NCBI RefSeq assembly: GCF_009674775.1
Contig: NZ_WKKE01000006.1
Coordinates: 1 to 64,000, forward strand
DNA: 64,000 bases
Direction of reading: 5' to 3'
Source of the DNA: Flavobacterium sp. LC2016-23
GTDB lineage: Bacteria > Bacteroidota > Bacteroidia > Flavobacteriales > Flavobacteriaceae
Below are positions 1 to 12,208 of the stretch, one piece after another. Within the stretch, counting starts at the first letter, position 1; each line of letters begins with the position of its first letter. A program made the translations under genes and the position numbers. Under the pieces are notes generated by a model. That model saw only the letters and a list, made by a program, of their open reading frames with translations, was not told the DNA's origin and made no database searches.

Positions 1-1943
1 CAGCCTTGACAAGCGGAGTTTATTACGCTGCTTTATTGGATGCTGCCACAGGATGTGAAAGTTCCATAAGATTGGCCGTTACGATTTCCGTAACCGATCC
101 TGCGACTCCAACGACTACAGATACAACACAAGATTTCTGTCTGGTAAACGCACCAACTTTTGCAAGCATTCAGACCAATGAACCTAATGTGGTTTGGTAC
201 AGTGCAGCGACAGGCGGAACAGCAATTCCGGCCACAACAGCCTTGACAAGTGGTACTTATTACGCTGCTTTATTAGATGCGGTAACAGGATGTGAAAGCT
301 CAGTTCGTCTATTGGTTACCATTTCCGTAACCAATCCTGCGACGCCAACCACTACAGACGATACACAAAGTTTCTGTATAACAGCGGCACCAACAGTGGC
401 TAATATCCAGGTTAATGAACCAAATGTAGTTTGGTACAGCACTCCTACCGGTGGTGCAGTAATAGCTTCAACGACACCATTAGCAAATGGTATCTATTAT
501 GGTGCTATATCAAATCCGGCGACTGGATGCGAAAGTGTGACAAGATTACAGGTAACTGTTACAATCGAAAACACTACAGCAACTCCAACTACAAATTCAG
601 CGACTCAAAACTTCTGTTCGGTAAATGCACCAACAATTGCTAATATTCAGGTAAATGAACCTAATGTAGTTTGGTACAGCACTTCAACAGGTGGTACTGC
701 AATTCCGGCAACAACAGCTTTGATAACAGGGACCTATTACGGTGCCATTGCAAGTAATGTGGGTTGTGAGAATCCGATACGATTAATAGTTGTCGTAAAT
801 GTAAATACACCGGGAATAGTGACGACTCCTAGAACAACGCAAACGTTTTGTTTATCAGATACTCCAACAATTGAAGATATAGTGGTAAATGAACCAAATG
901 TGGTTTACTATTCTTCTGCAACAGGAGGCACACCTCTGGCTGCAAACACGCCGCTTACCGCTACGACATATTATGCTGTTCCGCTTAATAATACAACCAA
1001 TGGATGTGTTAATACGTCACGTTTAGGAATAACAGTGCAATTTGCCAATGACGCTCTTGTACAAATTACAACTAGTGATGATACACCATGTGTATTCCAG
1101 GGAGTTACCTATTCTATTGGAAATGGAAAATCAAATTACGTGTGGACTATTTCAAATGGAACTATTCTTACCGGAGGCGGAACATCAGATGATTCTGTAA
1201 CCGTTTCGTGGTCTGATGTTGGTCCGGGAACAGTGAGCGTGACTTATGTGAATACTTGTGACGAAACTACAACGAAATCATTAAACGTTACAGTAGCCAC
1301 ATGTTCAGATCTGACGATTACAAATACAGTTAGTAATCCAAATCCGAATTTTGGAGATGAGGTTGTCTTTACAATAACCGTAAACAATGTTGGAGAAGGG
1401 ACCATCAAAAATATACTTGTAAGTGAATTAATCCCTAGCGGATACAGTTTGGTATCCTTTACCACATCTGCCGGAGTTTATGATCCTGCCACTCAGGTCT
1501 GGACAATTCCAACTTTAAGCGGCGGAGAAAGTGAAACCTTAGAAGTGAAACTTTTGGTATTGCCAAATGGTAACTATAACAATGTAGCAACAATCGAGAT
1601 TTCCACTCCTTTAGATGTGGACCCTACAAATAATTCGGCTACGGCTTTTGTTGAGCCAATTTGTCTGACAGTCTACAATGAGTTTACTCCAAATAATGAC
1701 GGACAAAACGATCTTTTCAGAATTGATTGTATTGAAACACACCCAAATAATGAACTAAAAGTATTCAACAGATACGGTGCGTTAGTATACAGCAAAAAGA
1801 AATATGAAAACGACTGGGATGGAACTGCGAATGTATCGGGAGTTATTAATAGAGGAGATATGTTGCCTACAGGTACTTATTTTTATGTGATAGACACCGG
1901 AGATGGAACGGTTAAAAAAGGATGGTTATCTATAATGAGATAG
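1..1943 (+). CDS. T9SS type B cargo protein, gliding-motility-associated C-terminal domain (5' end outside window)
   Basis: Open reading frame enters from upstream of the window, so the N-terminus is missing; the frame is open from base 3. It shows four to five tandem Ig-like repeats of about 79 residues, each with a conserved NEPNVVWYS stretch, a TYY motif and two cysteines (in FC and GCE). These are followed by a PKD/Ig-like stretch, a DUF11-type domain (about residues 435-550 of the visible part) and a C-terminal domain of about 90 residues with FTPNNDGQND, LKVFNRYG and a DWDG motif. That last domain is the type B sorting signal (CHU_C family) that sends proteins through the type IX secretion system to the cell surface. 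The SprF/PorP gene immediately downstream is the usual partner of type B cargo. Likely a surface adhesin; ligand unknown. Confidence 0.9.
   Translation, partial: ALTSGVYYAALLDAATGCESSIRLAVTISVTDPATPTTTDTTQDFCLVNAPTFASIQTNEPNVVWYSAATGGTAIPATTALTSGTYYAALLDAVTGCESSVRLLVTISVTNPATPTTTDDTQSFCITAAPTVANIQVNEPNVVWYSTPTGGAVIASTTPLANGIYYGAISNPATGCESVTRLQVTVTIENTTATPTTNSATQNFCSVNAPTIANIQVNEPNVVWYSTSTGGTAIPATTALITGTYYGAIASNVGCENPIRLIVVVNVNTPGIVTTPRTTQTFCLSDTPTIEDIVVNEPNVVYYSSATGGTPLAANTPLTATTYYAVPLNNTTNGCVNTSRLGITVQFANDALVQITTSDDTPCVFQGVTYSIGNGKSNYVWTISNGTILTGGGTSDDSVTVSWSDVGPGTVSVTYVNTCDETTTKSLNVTVATCSDLTITNTVSNPNPNFGDEVVFTITVNNVGEGTIKNILVSELIPSGYSLVSFTTSAGVYDPATQVWTIPTLSGGESETLEVKLLVLPNGNYNNVATIEISTPLDVDPTNNSATAFVEPICLTVYNEFTPNNDGQNDLFRIDCIETHPNNELKVFNRYGALVYSKKKYENDWDGTANVSGVINRGDMLPTGTYFYVIDTGDGTVKKGWLSIMR
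3..1040 (+). repeat. In-frame tandem repeats coding Ig-like modules
   Basis: The coding sequence repeats with a period of about 235-240 bases (about 79 codons). The GGTTTGGTACAG-type segment recurs near 189, 429 and 669, with a diverged copy near 900. The first two copies are close to identical over long stretches, including the GCCTTGACAAG segment at 3 and 240. This points to recent duplication or homogenisation of modules, which can change the protein's length. Confidence 0.85.
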
Positions 1944-1989
1944 TCCATTAATACTCTTATCTAATTAATTAAACTAAATAAGTATCGTT

Positions 1990-2922
1990 ATGAAACTATA
2001 TATAAAATCATTAGAAACGTATTTCATTTTAATATGTTCTTTTATCACGTTTTGCGCTTCTGCGCAACAAGACCCGGAATACACGCAGTATATGTATAAT
2101 ACAATGTCGGTAAATCCTGCTTATGCAGGATCTACCGGAGCATTGGAAGCAGCGCTTTTGTACCGTTCCCAATGGGTTGGAATTGATGGCGCGCCGGAAA
2201 CCCAGTCCTTTTCGATTCATGCACCACTTCGAAATGAAAAAATCGGATTGGGTCTGAGTATTGTTAATGACAAAATCGGACCATCGGACGAATTGTATGT
2301 TGATGGAAATTTTGCTTACTCAATAGCTCTCGGGTATGAAAAAAGACTGGCCTTTGGATTAAAAGCCGGTATGAGAATGCTGAATATAGACTGGTCCAAA
2401 GGAAAATATTATGATAATACAGATAATCTGTTAAATCAGAATATTAACAATCAGATGAAACTGGCCGTCGGGGCAGGTATTTATTACTATACCGATAAAT
2501 GGTATTTGGGAGTTTCAGTTCCTAGTTTTATTGAGAATAATTATTATGATGATGTTCAGGAATCTATAGATTATGATCGTTTACATTATTATTTAATGGG
2601 AGGTTATGTATTTGATTTGAGTCCGAATTTGAAATTTAAACCGGCATTTTTGGTAAAAGCAGTTAGTGGAGCTCCGCTTACCGCTGATGTTTCCGCCAAT
2701 TTCATGATTGCCGAAACATTTGTCATTGGCGGTGCTTACAGAACAGATGATTCTGTAAGCATACTGGCCGGATTCCAGATATCAAAAAGCTTTTATATCG
2801 GATACGCTTTTGACTACACTGTTAGTGAATTGAACAAGTATAATGATGGTTCACATGAAATCATTCTGCGCTATCAGTTTAATAAAGGCCAAAGCAAAAT
2901 CAAATCTCCTCGATTCTTCTAA
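1990..2922 (+). CDS. sprF: PorP/SprF family type IX secretion outer-membrane protein
   Basis: 310 residues with an N-terminal signal peptide ending near CASAQ, followed by the family hallmark QDPEYTQYMYN and NPAYAGS. The rest alternates short hydrophobic beta strands typical of an outer-membrane barrel and ends with an aromatic residue, as barrel proteins do. In Flavobacterium, SprF is needed for surface delivery of the adhesin SprB, and SprF-like genes sit next to the type B cargo gene they serve. Here it starts 46 bases after the cargo gene and 11 bases before the PorE-like gene, so the three are probably one transcript. The family is clear; calling it the true sprF orthologue rather than a paralogue is not certain. 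Confidence 0.87.
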   Translation: MKLYIKSLETYFILICSFITFCASAQQDPEYTQYMYNTMSVNPAYAGSTGALEAALLYRSQWVGIDGAPETQSFSIHAPLRNEKIGLGLSIVNDKIGPSDELYVDGNFAYSIALGYEKRLAFGLKAGMRMLNIDWSKGKYYDNTDNLLNQNINNQMKLAVGAGIYYYTDKWYLGVSVPSFIENNYYDDVQESIDYDRLHYYLMGGYVFDLSPNLKFKPAFLVKAVSGAPLTADVSANFMIAETFVIGGAYRTDDSVSILAGFQISKSFYIGYAFDYTVSELNKYNDGSHEIILRYQFNKGQSKIKSPRFF

Positions 2923-2933
2923 AAACAAACTCT

Positions 2934-4868
2934 ATGAAAAAAATATATATCCTAAGTTTAGTTCTGAGTTTTACGATTGGTTTTGCTCAGACTAATTTAA
3001 AAAAGGCAGATGCGTTGTTTAAAAACTATTCGTATGTAGATGCTTCTAAAGCTTACGAAGAAATTTTACAAAACATAAAGAATCCGTCCACACAGACACT
3101 AAAGAATGCAGCCGATTCGTATTATTTTATTTCAGATGCCAGAAATGCGCTGAAATGGTACAAAAAATTATATGAAGCACAAGGCAATAATCTGACAGAC
3201 ATTTACTATCTGCGCTACATTCAGTCCTTAAAAGGAGTGATGGATTACGATGAAGCCAACAGAGTGATCAAAGAATATCTGGATAAAAAAGGAGATCAGA
3301 ATGAAATTAACAGATATGCCGCACAAAAGAAACAACTTGACAGTCTCTCTAAAGCGAAATCGCTCTATAATATAAAAAATCTTGATATCAATACCAGTAA
3401 ATCTGATTTTGGGGCTACTTTTTTTCAGGATAAAATTGTGTTTACCTCCTCAAGGGATACTACAAAATTTAGTGAAAAATTATACACCTGGAACAATCAG
3501 CCTTTTCTAAACCTCTATGTAGCAGAGCGCAATCCGGCAGATGGAAGTTTGTTCAACGAAGTTTTGTTTATACCAAATGTAATGACAAAATATCATGAAG
3601 CAACGGCTACTTTTGATGCTCAGGGAAAAACGATTTATTATTCGACCAATATCGTCAAGAAAAATAAACTGGTTGTAGATGAGACAAAAACCAATAACTT
3701 TCAGATTGTTAAAGGATCAATTGTAAATAACAAATTAGAAAATCCGGAAAAAGTTTTCTTTGACAGTGATAAGTATTCTGTCGGACATCCCTCTTTAAGT
3801 GATGACGGACGCTGGCTTTTCTTTGCCTCAGATATGCCCGGAGGATATGGTGAAACCGATTTGTATTATGTGAAAATTGCAGATGACGGTACGATGAGTT
3901 CCCCCGTAAACCTCGGTCCAAAAATTAATACCCTGGGAAATGATCTTTTTCCTTTTTTCAGCAACGGAATGCTCTATTTTTCTTCAGATGGGCATTACGG
4001 ATTAGGGGATTTAGATGTTTACGAAAGTAAATTCCTGGCAGATGGAACTTTTTCTGTACCACGTAATTTAGGAGCGCCAATCAACAGCAACAAAGATGAT
4101 TTCTCTTTTGTAATCGACAAAGCGGATACTTTTGGTTATGTTTCGTCCAACAGGGCAGAGGGAAAAGGCGATGATGATATTTATTCTTTTACGAAAGGAA
4201 AACCGGTCTGTAATCAGAATATTTCAGGTATAGCCATAGACAGAAAAACCAAATTGCCGCTTACTGATGTGGTAGTGATGGCATACAATTCTTATAATGA
4301 TGTTCTTACTGAAACAAAGACCAATTATGAGGGTAAATATGCAGTTGTAGTGCCCTGCGGAAAAGTGGTTAAACTGCTGGCGGCAAAGCAGAACTACAGT
4401 AATGACGAAAAAACAGTCCAGACAGGAGATGATAACGAAGGCGAAGTTAAAGATATCAATTTTGAACTCAGCAATTATGATGATTTAGTAGTGAAGAAAA
4501 AAGGAGTCGAAAAAGTCGATGTTAATCCTATCTATTTTGATTATGACAAGTATGATATTACGCCTTTGGCAATAGAGGAACTGACAAAAGTAGTTTTTAT
4601 CATGCAGAAATTTCCGAACATCAGAATCAAAATTGAATCACATACCGATTCTCGCGGGAAGGACGCTTACAACCTGAAACTATCTGATAACAGGGCTAAA
4701 TCGACCCGTGATTATATTATTTCCCAGGGAATTGATGCTTCAAGAATTGAGAGTGCGATAGGGTATGGCGAAACCCGGTTGATTAATAAATGTAAAAATG
4801 GTGTGAAATGTACCGAAGAAGAGCACCTGCTCAACAGACGTTCAGATTTCATCATCATTCAAAAGTAA
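2934..4868 (+). CDS. PorE-like OmpA family protein (TPR, beta-propeller, CRD, OmpA)
   Basis: 644 residues. A signal peptide (about residues 1-18, ending GFAQ) is followed by TPR-like helices (20-120), a PD40/WD40-like beta-propeller (about 145-415, with repeated phrases such as DGRWLFFASD and GDLDVYES), a carboxypeptidase regulatory-like domain (about 425-515) and a C-terminal OmpA peptidoglycan-binding domain (about 530-644, with IYFDYDKYDI and a HTDSRGKD segment). This order matches PorE of the type IX secretion system, which is thought to anchor the machinery to peptidoglycan. Many paralogues with this layout accompany SprF genes, so it may serve only the neighbouring cargo. A strong terminator follows. 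Confidence 0.87.
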   Translation: MKKIYILSLVLSFTIGFAQTNLKKADALFKNYSYVDASKAYEEILQNIKNPSTQTLKNAADSYYFISDARNALKWYKKLYEAQGNNLTDIYYLRYIQSLKGVMDYDEANRVIKEYLDKKGDQNEINRYAAQKKQLDSLSKAKSLYNIKNLDINTSKSDFGATFFQDKIVFTSSRDTTKFSEKLYTWNNQPFLNLYVAERNPADGSLFNEVLFIPNVMTKYHEATATFDAQGKTIYYSTNIVKKNKLVVDETKTNNFQIVKGSIVNNKLENPEKVFFDSDKYSVGHPSLSDDGRWLFFASDMPGGYGETDLYYVKIADDGTMSSPVNLGPKINTLGNDLFPFFSNGMLYFSSDGHYGLGDLDVYESKFLADGTFSVPRNLGAPINSNKDDFSFVIDKADTFGYVSSNRAEGKGDDDIYSFTKGKPVCNQNISGIAIDRKTKLPLTDVVVMAYNSYNDVLTETKTNYEGKYAVVVPCGKVVKLLAAKQNYSNDEKTVQTGDDNEGEVKDINFELSNYDDLVVKKKGVEKVDVNPIYFDYDKYDITPLAIEELTKVVFIMQKFPNIRIKIESHTDSRGKDAYNLKLSDNRAKSTRDYIISQGIDASRIESAIGYGETRLINKCKNGVKCTEEEHLLNRRSDFIIIQK

Positions 4869-4980
4869 CTCTATATTTAAGTCCGGATTGGCTTCGGCCA
4901 GTGTAAAAGTATAGAACGTAAAAACCATTTGGAAGTTGGTTTTGATTCATTCTTTTTTAAAGAATAGTGGACAAAAAGGA

Positions 4981-5013
4981 AATCAAGTTGCATTTTTTTG
5001 CAACTTGATTTTT
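4981..5013 (+). terminator. Rho-independent terminator after the T9SS gene set
   Basis: A perfect 12-bp stem (AATCAAGTTGCA with TGCAACTTGATT) and a six-T loop, followed by a T run. It ends the cargo/sprF/porE-like transcript before ligA. A TAATTTTG sequence at 5061-5068 may be the -7 box of the ligA promoter, but no good -33 box stands at the right distance. Confidence 0.85.
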
Positions 5014-5069
5014 GATTTTTAAAACTTTTGTATTTTTATGTTTTTCAACGAAAATAATCCTAATTTTGA

Positions 5070-7789
<2,720 letters not shown>

Positions 7790-7800
<11 letters not shown>

Positions 7801-8701
7801 TCGATTTCCCCTGATTGGTATGTGCTTTGTCTTTATCAAAATAAAAATCAATACGGCCTAAGTTAATTCCGTAGCATCCTACCTGATTTACTAAAACATT
7901 TTCTCCCGCTTTGTTCTTTACGATAGTTGGTTTGTCTAAAAAAGTGTGCGTATGTCCGCCAATAATCAAATCAATATCCTGAGTTAATTCCGCTAATTTC
8001 AAATCACAGATTTTAGACGCATCATCTTTGTAGTTGTACCCTAAATGCGAAAGACAGATAACCAGGTCACATTTTTCTGTTTTTTTCAGTAATTGCGTCA
8101 TGTCCTGCGCAATTTCCACAGGATTGTTGTAAACGGTTTCTTTGTACATTTGTTTGTCTACCAGACCGGCAAGTTCAATTCCAAGACCAAAAACACCTAC
8201 TTTGATTCCGTTTTTATGAAAAATTTTATACGGTTTAACAAGTCCGTCCATTACCGTATTTTTAAAGTCGTAATTCGAATTTATAAATTCAAAAGTAGCA
8301 TGGGGCATCTGAGCGTATAAACCATCAAGACCATTATCGAAATCATGATTTCCTATCGTTGAGGCATCATATTTCATCATGCTCATCAATTTAAATTCAA
8401 GTTCACCACCGTAATAATTAAAGTACGGAGTTCCCTGAAAAATATCACCTGCATCTAATAAAAGTACGTTTGGATTTTCTTTACGGATCGTTTCAATAAG
8501 AGCCGCTCTGCGGGATACACCACCTTTGTTTGCATTACGCGGATCATCAGCCGGAAAAGGGTCAATATGGCTGTGAACATCGTTGGTGTGTAAAATCGTT
8601 AAGTGTTTAATATCGTTAGTTTCAAAACTGCTTAATGAAAGGCCTAAGCTTAATAAAGCAGTACTGGCAGCTGTTTTCTCGATAAATTCTCTTCTTTTCA
8701 T
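7790..8701 (-). CDS. Metallophosphatase, N-terminal half of a split 5'-nucleotidase (Tat-exported)
   Basis: 303 residues with the calcineurin-like metallophosphoesterase motifs in order: LHTNDVHSHIDP, GDIFQGTPYF, GNHDFDNG and GGHTHTF. These bind the two catalytic metals. The N-terminus (KRREFIEK followed by a hydrophobic stretch) is a twin-arginine signal, so it should be exported folded to the periplasm. The usual C-terminal substrate-binding domain of UshA-type 5'-nucleotidases is absent and is encoded by the separate upstream gene at 9031-9810 on the same strand. Together they probably act as a two-subunit nucleotidase. The two genes are separated by a repeat-filled spacer. Confidence 0.92.
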
Positions 8702-8750
8702 TTTTTATATTTTTTACTGAAACGATATTTTATTTGTAATGTTTTTTTTT

Positions 8751-9020
8751 GCCACGAATTTCACGAATTTCCGCGAATTAGTATTTTTTACAAAAACTAG
8801 GATTGGTGTAAATCCGTCAAATTTGTGGCAACTTATTGTTCTGTATTGTGATTTTTTTTGCCACAGATTAAAAAGATTTGCATTGATTTTAATCTTTTAT
8901 CCCGATAGCCACCCGGAGCAGTTAAACTTTTCACAAGCACGGTTGCCGGATTTTATTTTCTATTCATTTTTTTAAATATTCACTCTTAAAAAATTAGTGA
9001 AAATTCGTGAAATTCGCGGC
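8751..9020. repeat. MITE-like palindromic element between the two nucleotidase genes
   Basis: This 329-bp gap (8702-9030) has no credible gene. It begins with GCCACGAATTTCACGAATTT at 8751 and ends at 9020 with a close inverted copy (read on the minus strand GCCGCGAATTTCACGAATTT), giving terminal inverted repeats of about 30 bp. Inside are further TTGCCAC-type words near 8824 and 8860 and a small AAAAAGATT/AATCTTTT inverted repeat. A CCCGATAGCCACCCGGAGC stretch near 8900 resembles the ends of the 3'-end element described at 24070 and 48608. Looks like a non-coding repeat of the kind scattered in Flavobacterium intergenic DNA. Confidence 0.7.
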
Positions 9021-9030
9021 AAACTTAATA

Positions 9031-9810
9031 TTATTCTTCCGTAATTCGGATGTCTCTTGGCACCGGAATGGTATCAACTTCTTTAAAATAATCAATCAAT
9101 ACGTCCCTTAGTTTATAATTCAGATCATATTTCTTAACACTTTTTGCGAAAAAAGCCATACTGTCTCCGCCATTTGCTAAATAATCATTCGTGGCTACAT
9201 AATAAACAGCAGATAGGTCAAGAGGTTTTCCCTGAATCAGGATGTTTTTTGCAGTCTTGTCTTTGGCAATTGTAAAAGTCATCCCGGATAATGGCTGCGC
9301 TTTTTGTGCTTTAATAATATAAGAACACATTTCTAAAATCTGCTCCCCTTTTAAAGCCATTACAACCATGCTGTTTTCAAAAGGCATAATTTCAAATGCA
9401 GTTCTGCTGGTCACATTTCCTTTTGGTAAAATAGCCCTGATACCGCCATGATTCAATAAACACAGGTCAATGCTTTTTTTCTCACGCGCTTTAAAAACCA
9501 GATTTCCTCTTTCTACACAAACATCAGCCATCAGATTTCCAATAGTCGTCTGCCATTTTCCGCTGCTTTTGTCAAGTGTTTCAGGACAATAAGCCAAAAC
9601 ACTGTCCAAATCCTTATTAATATGATTTCGATACGGTGCAATAAAGCTTTCTATTGCCGGGGTCTCGGCAGCTTTTTCGGTTACAGGCAGTAGTTTACCT
9701 TCTATCTTCGTTAAATTGTAGTTTTTGGTACTGCAAGAAGTTATAAAAAAAAGTGTTAAGAATATAACAAAAAGTTTTAAAAATCCGTTATACTTTTTTA
9801 GTTTTACCAT
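9031..9810 (-). CDS. 5'-nucleotidase C-terminal domain lipoprotein
   Basis: 259 residues. A signal peptide ends in a lipobox (FITSC) with Cys26 as the lipidated residue. The rest matches the 5'-nucleotidase C-terminal domain, with the substrate-binding signature NHGGIRA, the PFENSMVV segment and a late NDYLANGGDS motif. It lacks the metallophosphoesterase domain, which is in the gene immediately downstream (7790-8701). A separate lipoprotein for nucleotide binding next to a Tat-exported catalytic subunit is a recurrent arrangement in this group. Likely releases nucleosides and phosphate from external nucleotides. Confidence 0.9.
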   Translation of the reverse strand: MVKLKKYNGFLKLFVIFLTLFFITSCSTKNYNLTKIEGKLLPVTEKAAETPAIESFIAPYRNHINKDLDSVLAYCPETLDKSSGKWQTTIGNLMADVCVERGNLVFKAREKKSIDLCLLNHGGIRAILPKGNVTSRTAFEIMPFENSMVVMALKGEQILEMCSYIIKAQKAQPLSGMTFTIAKDKTAKNILIQGKPLDLSAVYYVATNDYLANGGDSMAFFAKSVKKYDLNYKLRDVLIDYFKEVDTIPVPRDIRITEE

Positions 9811-9831
9811 CTTAAATGCGACTTAAATAAT

Positions 9832-9839
9832 TAATTTTG
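9832..9839 (+). promoter_or_regulatory. Possible -7 box upstream of the DUF6913-like gene
   Basis: TAATTTTG fits the Bacteroidota -7 consensus TAnnTTTG and lies 18 bases before the ATG at 9858, in the divergent gap between two genes. No clear TTG was found about 19-21 bases upstream, so support is weak. Confidence 0.35.
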
Positions 9840-9857
9840 TAATCTGGTAAAAATACT

Positions 9858-10370
9858 ATGTTTTTAAATTATATAAAGGAATTTTTTGTAAAAAAATCAT
9901 TAAAAAATAACTTGCATAATGTCAAAAACGAAGTCTTTACAAGTAAAGTACAAACAATTGGTTTACTGGTTGATGAAAGCAAATTTCGTCATTCGAAAGA
10001 GTTAATCAGAGAATTAATATCGAATGGAATCAATCCGGAGGATATAAAAATTGTGGTGTACAGAGATAAATTGAAGAAAAAAACAGCGTACTCAAGACCC
10101 ACTTTTGGTAAAAAAGACATCAGTTGGGACGGGAATATTACGGTAGATTTTCTAAATGAATTTATAGCAGCAGAATTTGACCTTATGATTAGTTATTATG
10201 ATATCGAAAAAGCAATTTTGATGATGGTAACAAGTAAATCAGAAGCGAAGTTTAAAGTTGGTTTTGCAGCCGTCGATAAAAAATTAAACCGATGGATGAT
10301 AGAAACCACTATGGAAAATTACAAACTCTTCGTTTTCGAATTGTTTAAGTATTTAAAAAATATCAAATAA
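9858..10370 (+). CDS. DUF6913-like conserved protein
   Basis: 170 residues, no signal peptide or membrane helix. Charged N-terminal helix (FVKKSLKNNL), then an alpha/beta stretch with TIGLLVDESKF, DIKIVVYRDK and a DLMISYYD segment. I recognise it as the flavobacterial family labelled DUF6913, commonly found just upstream of dapA; no molecular role is known. It lies 15 bases before dapA and is probably co-transcribed with it. Confidence 0.7.
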   Translation: MFLNYIKEFFVKKSLKNNLHNVKNEVFTSKVQTIGLLVDESKFRHSKELIRELISNGINPEDIKIVVYRDKLKKKTAYSRPTFGKKDISWDGNITVDFLNEFIAAEFDLMISYYDIEKAILMMVTSKSEAKFKVGFAAVDKKLNRWMIETTMENYKLFVFELFKYLKNIK

Positions 10371-10385
10371 AATATAAATTAGAAT

Positions 10386-11279
10386 ATGCAATCATTAATA
10401 GGTACTGGCGTTGCTCTTGTAACTCCATTTAAAAAAGATTTCTCAATTGATTTTGAAGCATTACAGCGAATAGTTAATTTTTCGATTGATGGAGGAGTTG
10501 AATATCTTGTCGTTATGGGCACAACAGCAGAAAATGCGACCTTAACACAAGCCGAAAAAGAATTGGTTATAAATGCAGTAATTGATATTAACAAGGGAAG
10601 ATTGCCTTTGGTACTAGGTGTGGGCGGTAATAATACCATGCAGGTTGTTGAGGAATTGAAAACCAGGGATTTTTCTGCCTTTGATGCCATTCTTTCTGTT
10701 TCACCATATTATAACAAACCAACCCAGGAAGGGATTTACCAGCATTTTAAGGCGGTTTCCGAAGCTTCTCCGTTACCGGTTATCTTATATAATGTACCGG
10801 GAAGAACATCAAGCAATATGCTGCCTGCAACCGTAATTCGTCTGGCAAATGATTTTGATAATATCGTGGCGATAAAAGAAGCTGCGGGAGATATTGTTCA
10901 GGCTTTTCAGCTGATCAAAAATGCACCGAAAGATTTCCTTGTAATTTCAGGTGATGATATGATTGCCTTGCCTATAGTTTTGGCTGGCGGAGCAGGGGTG
11001 ATTTCTGTAATTGGACAAGGTTTTCCGAAAGAATTTTCAGAAATGATCCGTTTAGGACTGAATAAAAAAGTAAGTGAAGCTTTTAAAACGCAATACTTTC
11101 TGTCAGATTGTATTGATATGATTTTTGAGCAGGGAAATCCTGCCGGAATCAAGCAAGTATTCAAAGCCCTTGGTATTGCTGAAAACACAGTGCGTTTACC
11201 GTTAGTGTCAGTTGATGATGCACTGGCAGGAAGATTGAATGAATTTGTTAAAAAAAGCATTAAAGTAGAGCAGGATTAA
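10386..11279 (+). CDS. dapA: 4-hydroxy-tetrahydrodipicolinate synthase
   Basis: 297 residues, a typical DapA TIM barrel. [10 protein letters not shown] opens the barrel, GTTAEN binds substrate, Tyr135 in LYNVPGRT is the catalytic tyrosine and Lys164 in VAIKEAAGD is the Schiff-base lysine. It condenses pyruvate with aspartate semialdehyde, the first committed step of lysine and meso-diaminopimelate synthesis, so it feeds peptidoglycan. It lies 15 bases after the DUF6913-like gene. A promoter for the next gene run follows. Confidence 0.97.
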   Translation: MQSLIGTGVALVTPFKKDFSIDFEALQRIVNFSIDGGVEYLVVMGTTAENATLTQAEKELVINAVIDINKGRLPLVLGVGGNNTMQVVEELKTRDFSAFDAILSVSPYYNKPTQEGIYQHFKAVSEASPLPVILYNVPGRTSSNMLPATVIRLANDFDNIVAIKEAAGDIVQAFQLIKNAPKDFLVISGDDMIALPIVLAGGAGVISVIGQGFPKEFSEMIRLGLNKKVSEAFKTQYFLSDCIDMIFEQGNPAGIKQVFKALGIAENTVRLPLVSVDDALAGRLNEFVKKSIKVEQD

Positions 11280-11307
11280 CGGTATTTTATTATACCAAAA
11301 AAATATT

Positions 11308-11337
11308 TTGTAGTAGCTAAATTAATAACTAAATTTG
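11308..11337 (+). promoter_or_regulatory. Promoter of the bamD gene run
   Basis: TTG at 11308-11310, a 19-base gap, then TAAATTTG at 11330-11337. This is an exact match to the Bacteroidota -33/-7 consensus (TTG, about 19-21 bases, TAnnTTTG). The predicted start of transcription near 11343 would leave a leader of about 60 bases before the bamD ATG at 11405. This supports the internal ATG over an in-frame GTG at 11354. Confidence 0.65.
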
Positions 11338-11404
11338 CCACCGGAACTTCGGTGTGATTTTGCTTTGGCACAATTGTCTAAGAAATCATAATAAAAGTAA
11401 TAAA

Positions 11405-12199
11405 ATGAAAAAAATAGTATCTCTATTAATTGTTGTTGTCCTTTTTTGTTCTTGTAGTGATTACCAAAAAGCATTGAAAAATGAAGATGTTGCGGCAAAA
11501 TTTGAAATAGCAACAAAGATGTATGAGGCTGGTAAATATTCAAAAGCCATCCGTCTTTTTGAGCAATTAGCCCCTACCTATAGAGGTAAACCTCAGGCTG
11601 AAAAATTATTTTATATGTTTTCTCAGTCCTATTATAAAACAAAACAATATTATTTGGCAGGTTATCAGTTCGAAAGTTTCGTTTCGGGTTATCCGCGAAG
11701 TGAAAAAGTTCAGGAAGCTGCTTTTCTCGGGGCCTTTAGCTATTCTAAATTATCTCCTGTTTACAGCTTAGATCAGACAGATACTGTAAAAGCACTTGAA
11801 AAATTGCAGGCTTTTATTGATAATTACCCAAATTCAGAATACATCACTCAGGCAAACGATGCAGTGAAAATTCTAAATGGCAAGCTGGAGAAAAAAGCTT
11901 ACGAAAATGCCAAAGGATACAACACGATTTCAGATTATAAATCAGCATTAGTCGCTTTTGATAATTTTATTGCTGATTTTCCCGGAACGCCTTTTAAAGA
12001 AGATGCGTTGTTCTATAAATATGATTCTGCATACAAACTGGCCATAAACAGCGTTCCTTCAAAAATGCAGGATCGTTTAAATGTTGCCAAAGTAGCTTAC
12101 AGTAACTTAATTAAGTTTAAAAGCGATACAAAATACAAAGTACAAGCTGACGAAATGAACGCCAGAGTGGAAACTGATTTACAAAAATTTACTAAATAA
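11405..12199 (+). CDS. bamD: Outer membrane assembly lipoprotein BamD
   Basis: 264 residues from the ATG at 11405. Lipoprotein signal MKKIVSLLIVVVLFCSCS with the lipidated cysteine near residue 16-18, then TPR-type repeats such as AGKYSKAIRLFEQL, a YYLAGYQFESFV segment and YKSALVAFDNFIADFP. BamD is the essential lipoprotein partner of BamA in inserting outer-membrane barrels. An earlier in-frame GTG would put a non-signal sequence before the lipobox, so it is rejected. It heads a conserved run: bamD, rpoZ-like, coaBC, porD, recN. Confidence 0.93.
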   Translation: MKKIVSLLIVVVLFCSCSDYQKALKNEDVAAKFEIATKMYEAGKYSKAIRLFEQLAPTYRGKPQAEKLFYMFSQSYYKTKQYYLAGYQFESFVSGYPRSEKVQEAAFLGAFSYSKLSPVYSLDQTDTVKALEKLQAFIDNYPNSEYITQANDAVKILNGKLEKKAYENAKGYNTISDYKSALVAFDNFIADFPGTPFKEDALFYKYDSAYKLAINSVPSKMQDRLNVAKVAYSNLIKFKSDTKYKVQADEMNARVETDLQKFTK

Positions 12200-12208
12200 A
12201 ATAAAGTC

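Noticed and set aside
8739..8975. 78-codon frame between the nucleotidase genes
   Set aside because: It lies wholly within the palindromic repeat and shows no protein features.
11354..11404. Upstream GTG extension of bamD
   Set aside because: It would place 17 unrelated residues before the lipoprotein signal and leaves almost no room after the predicted transcription start.
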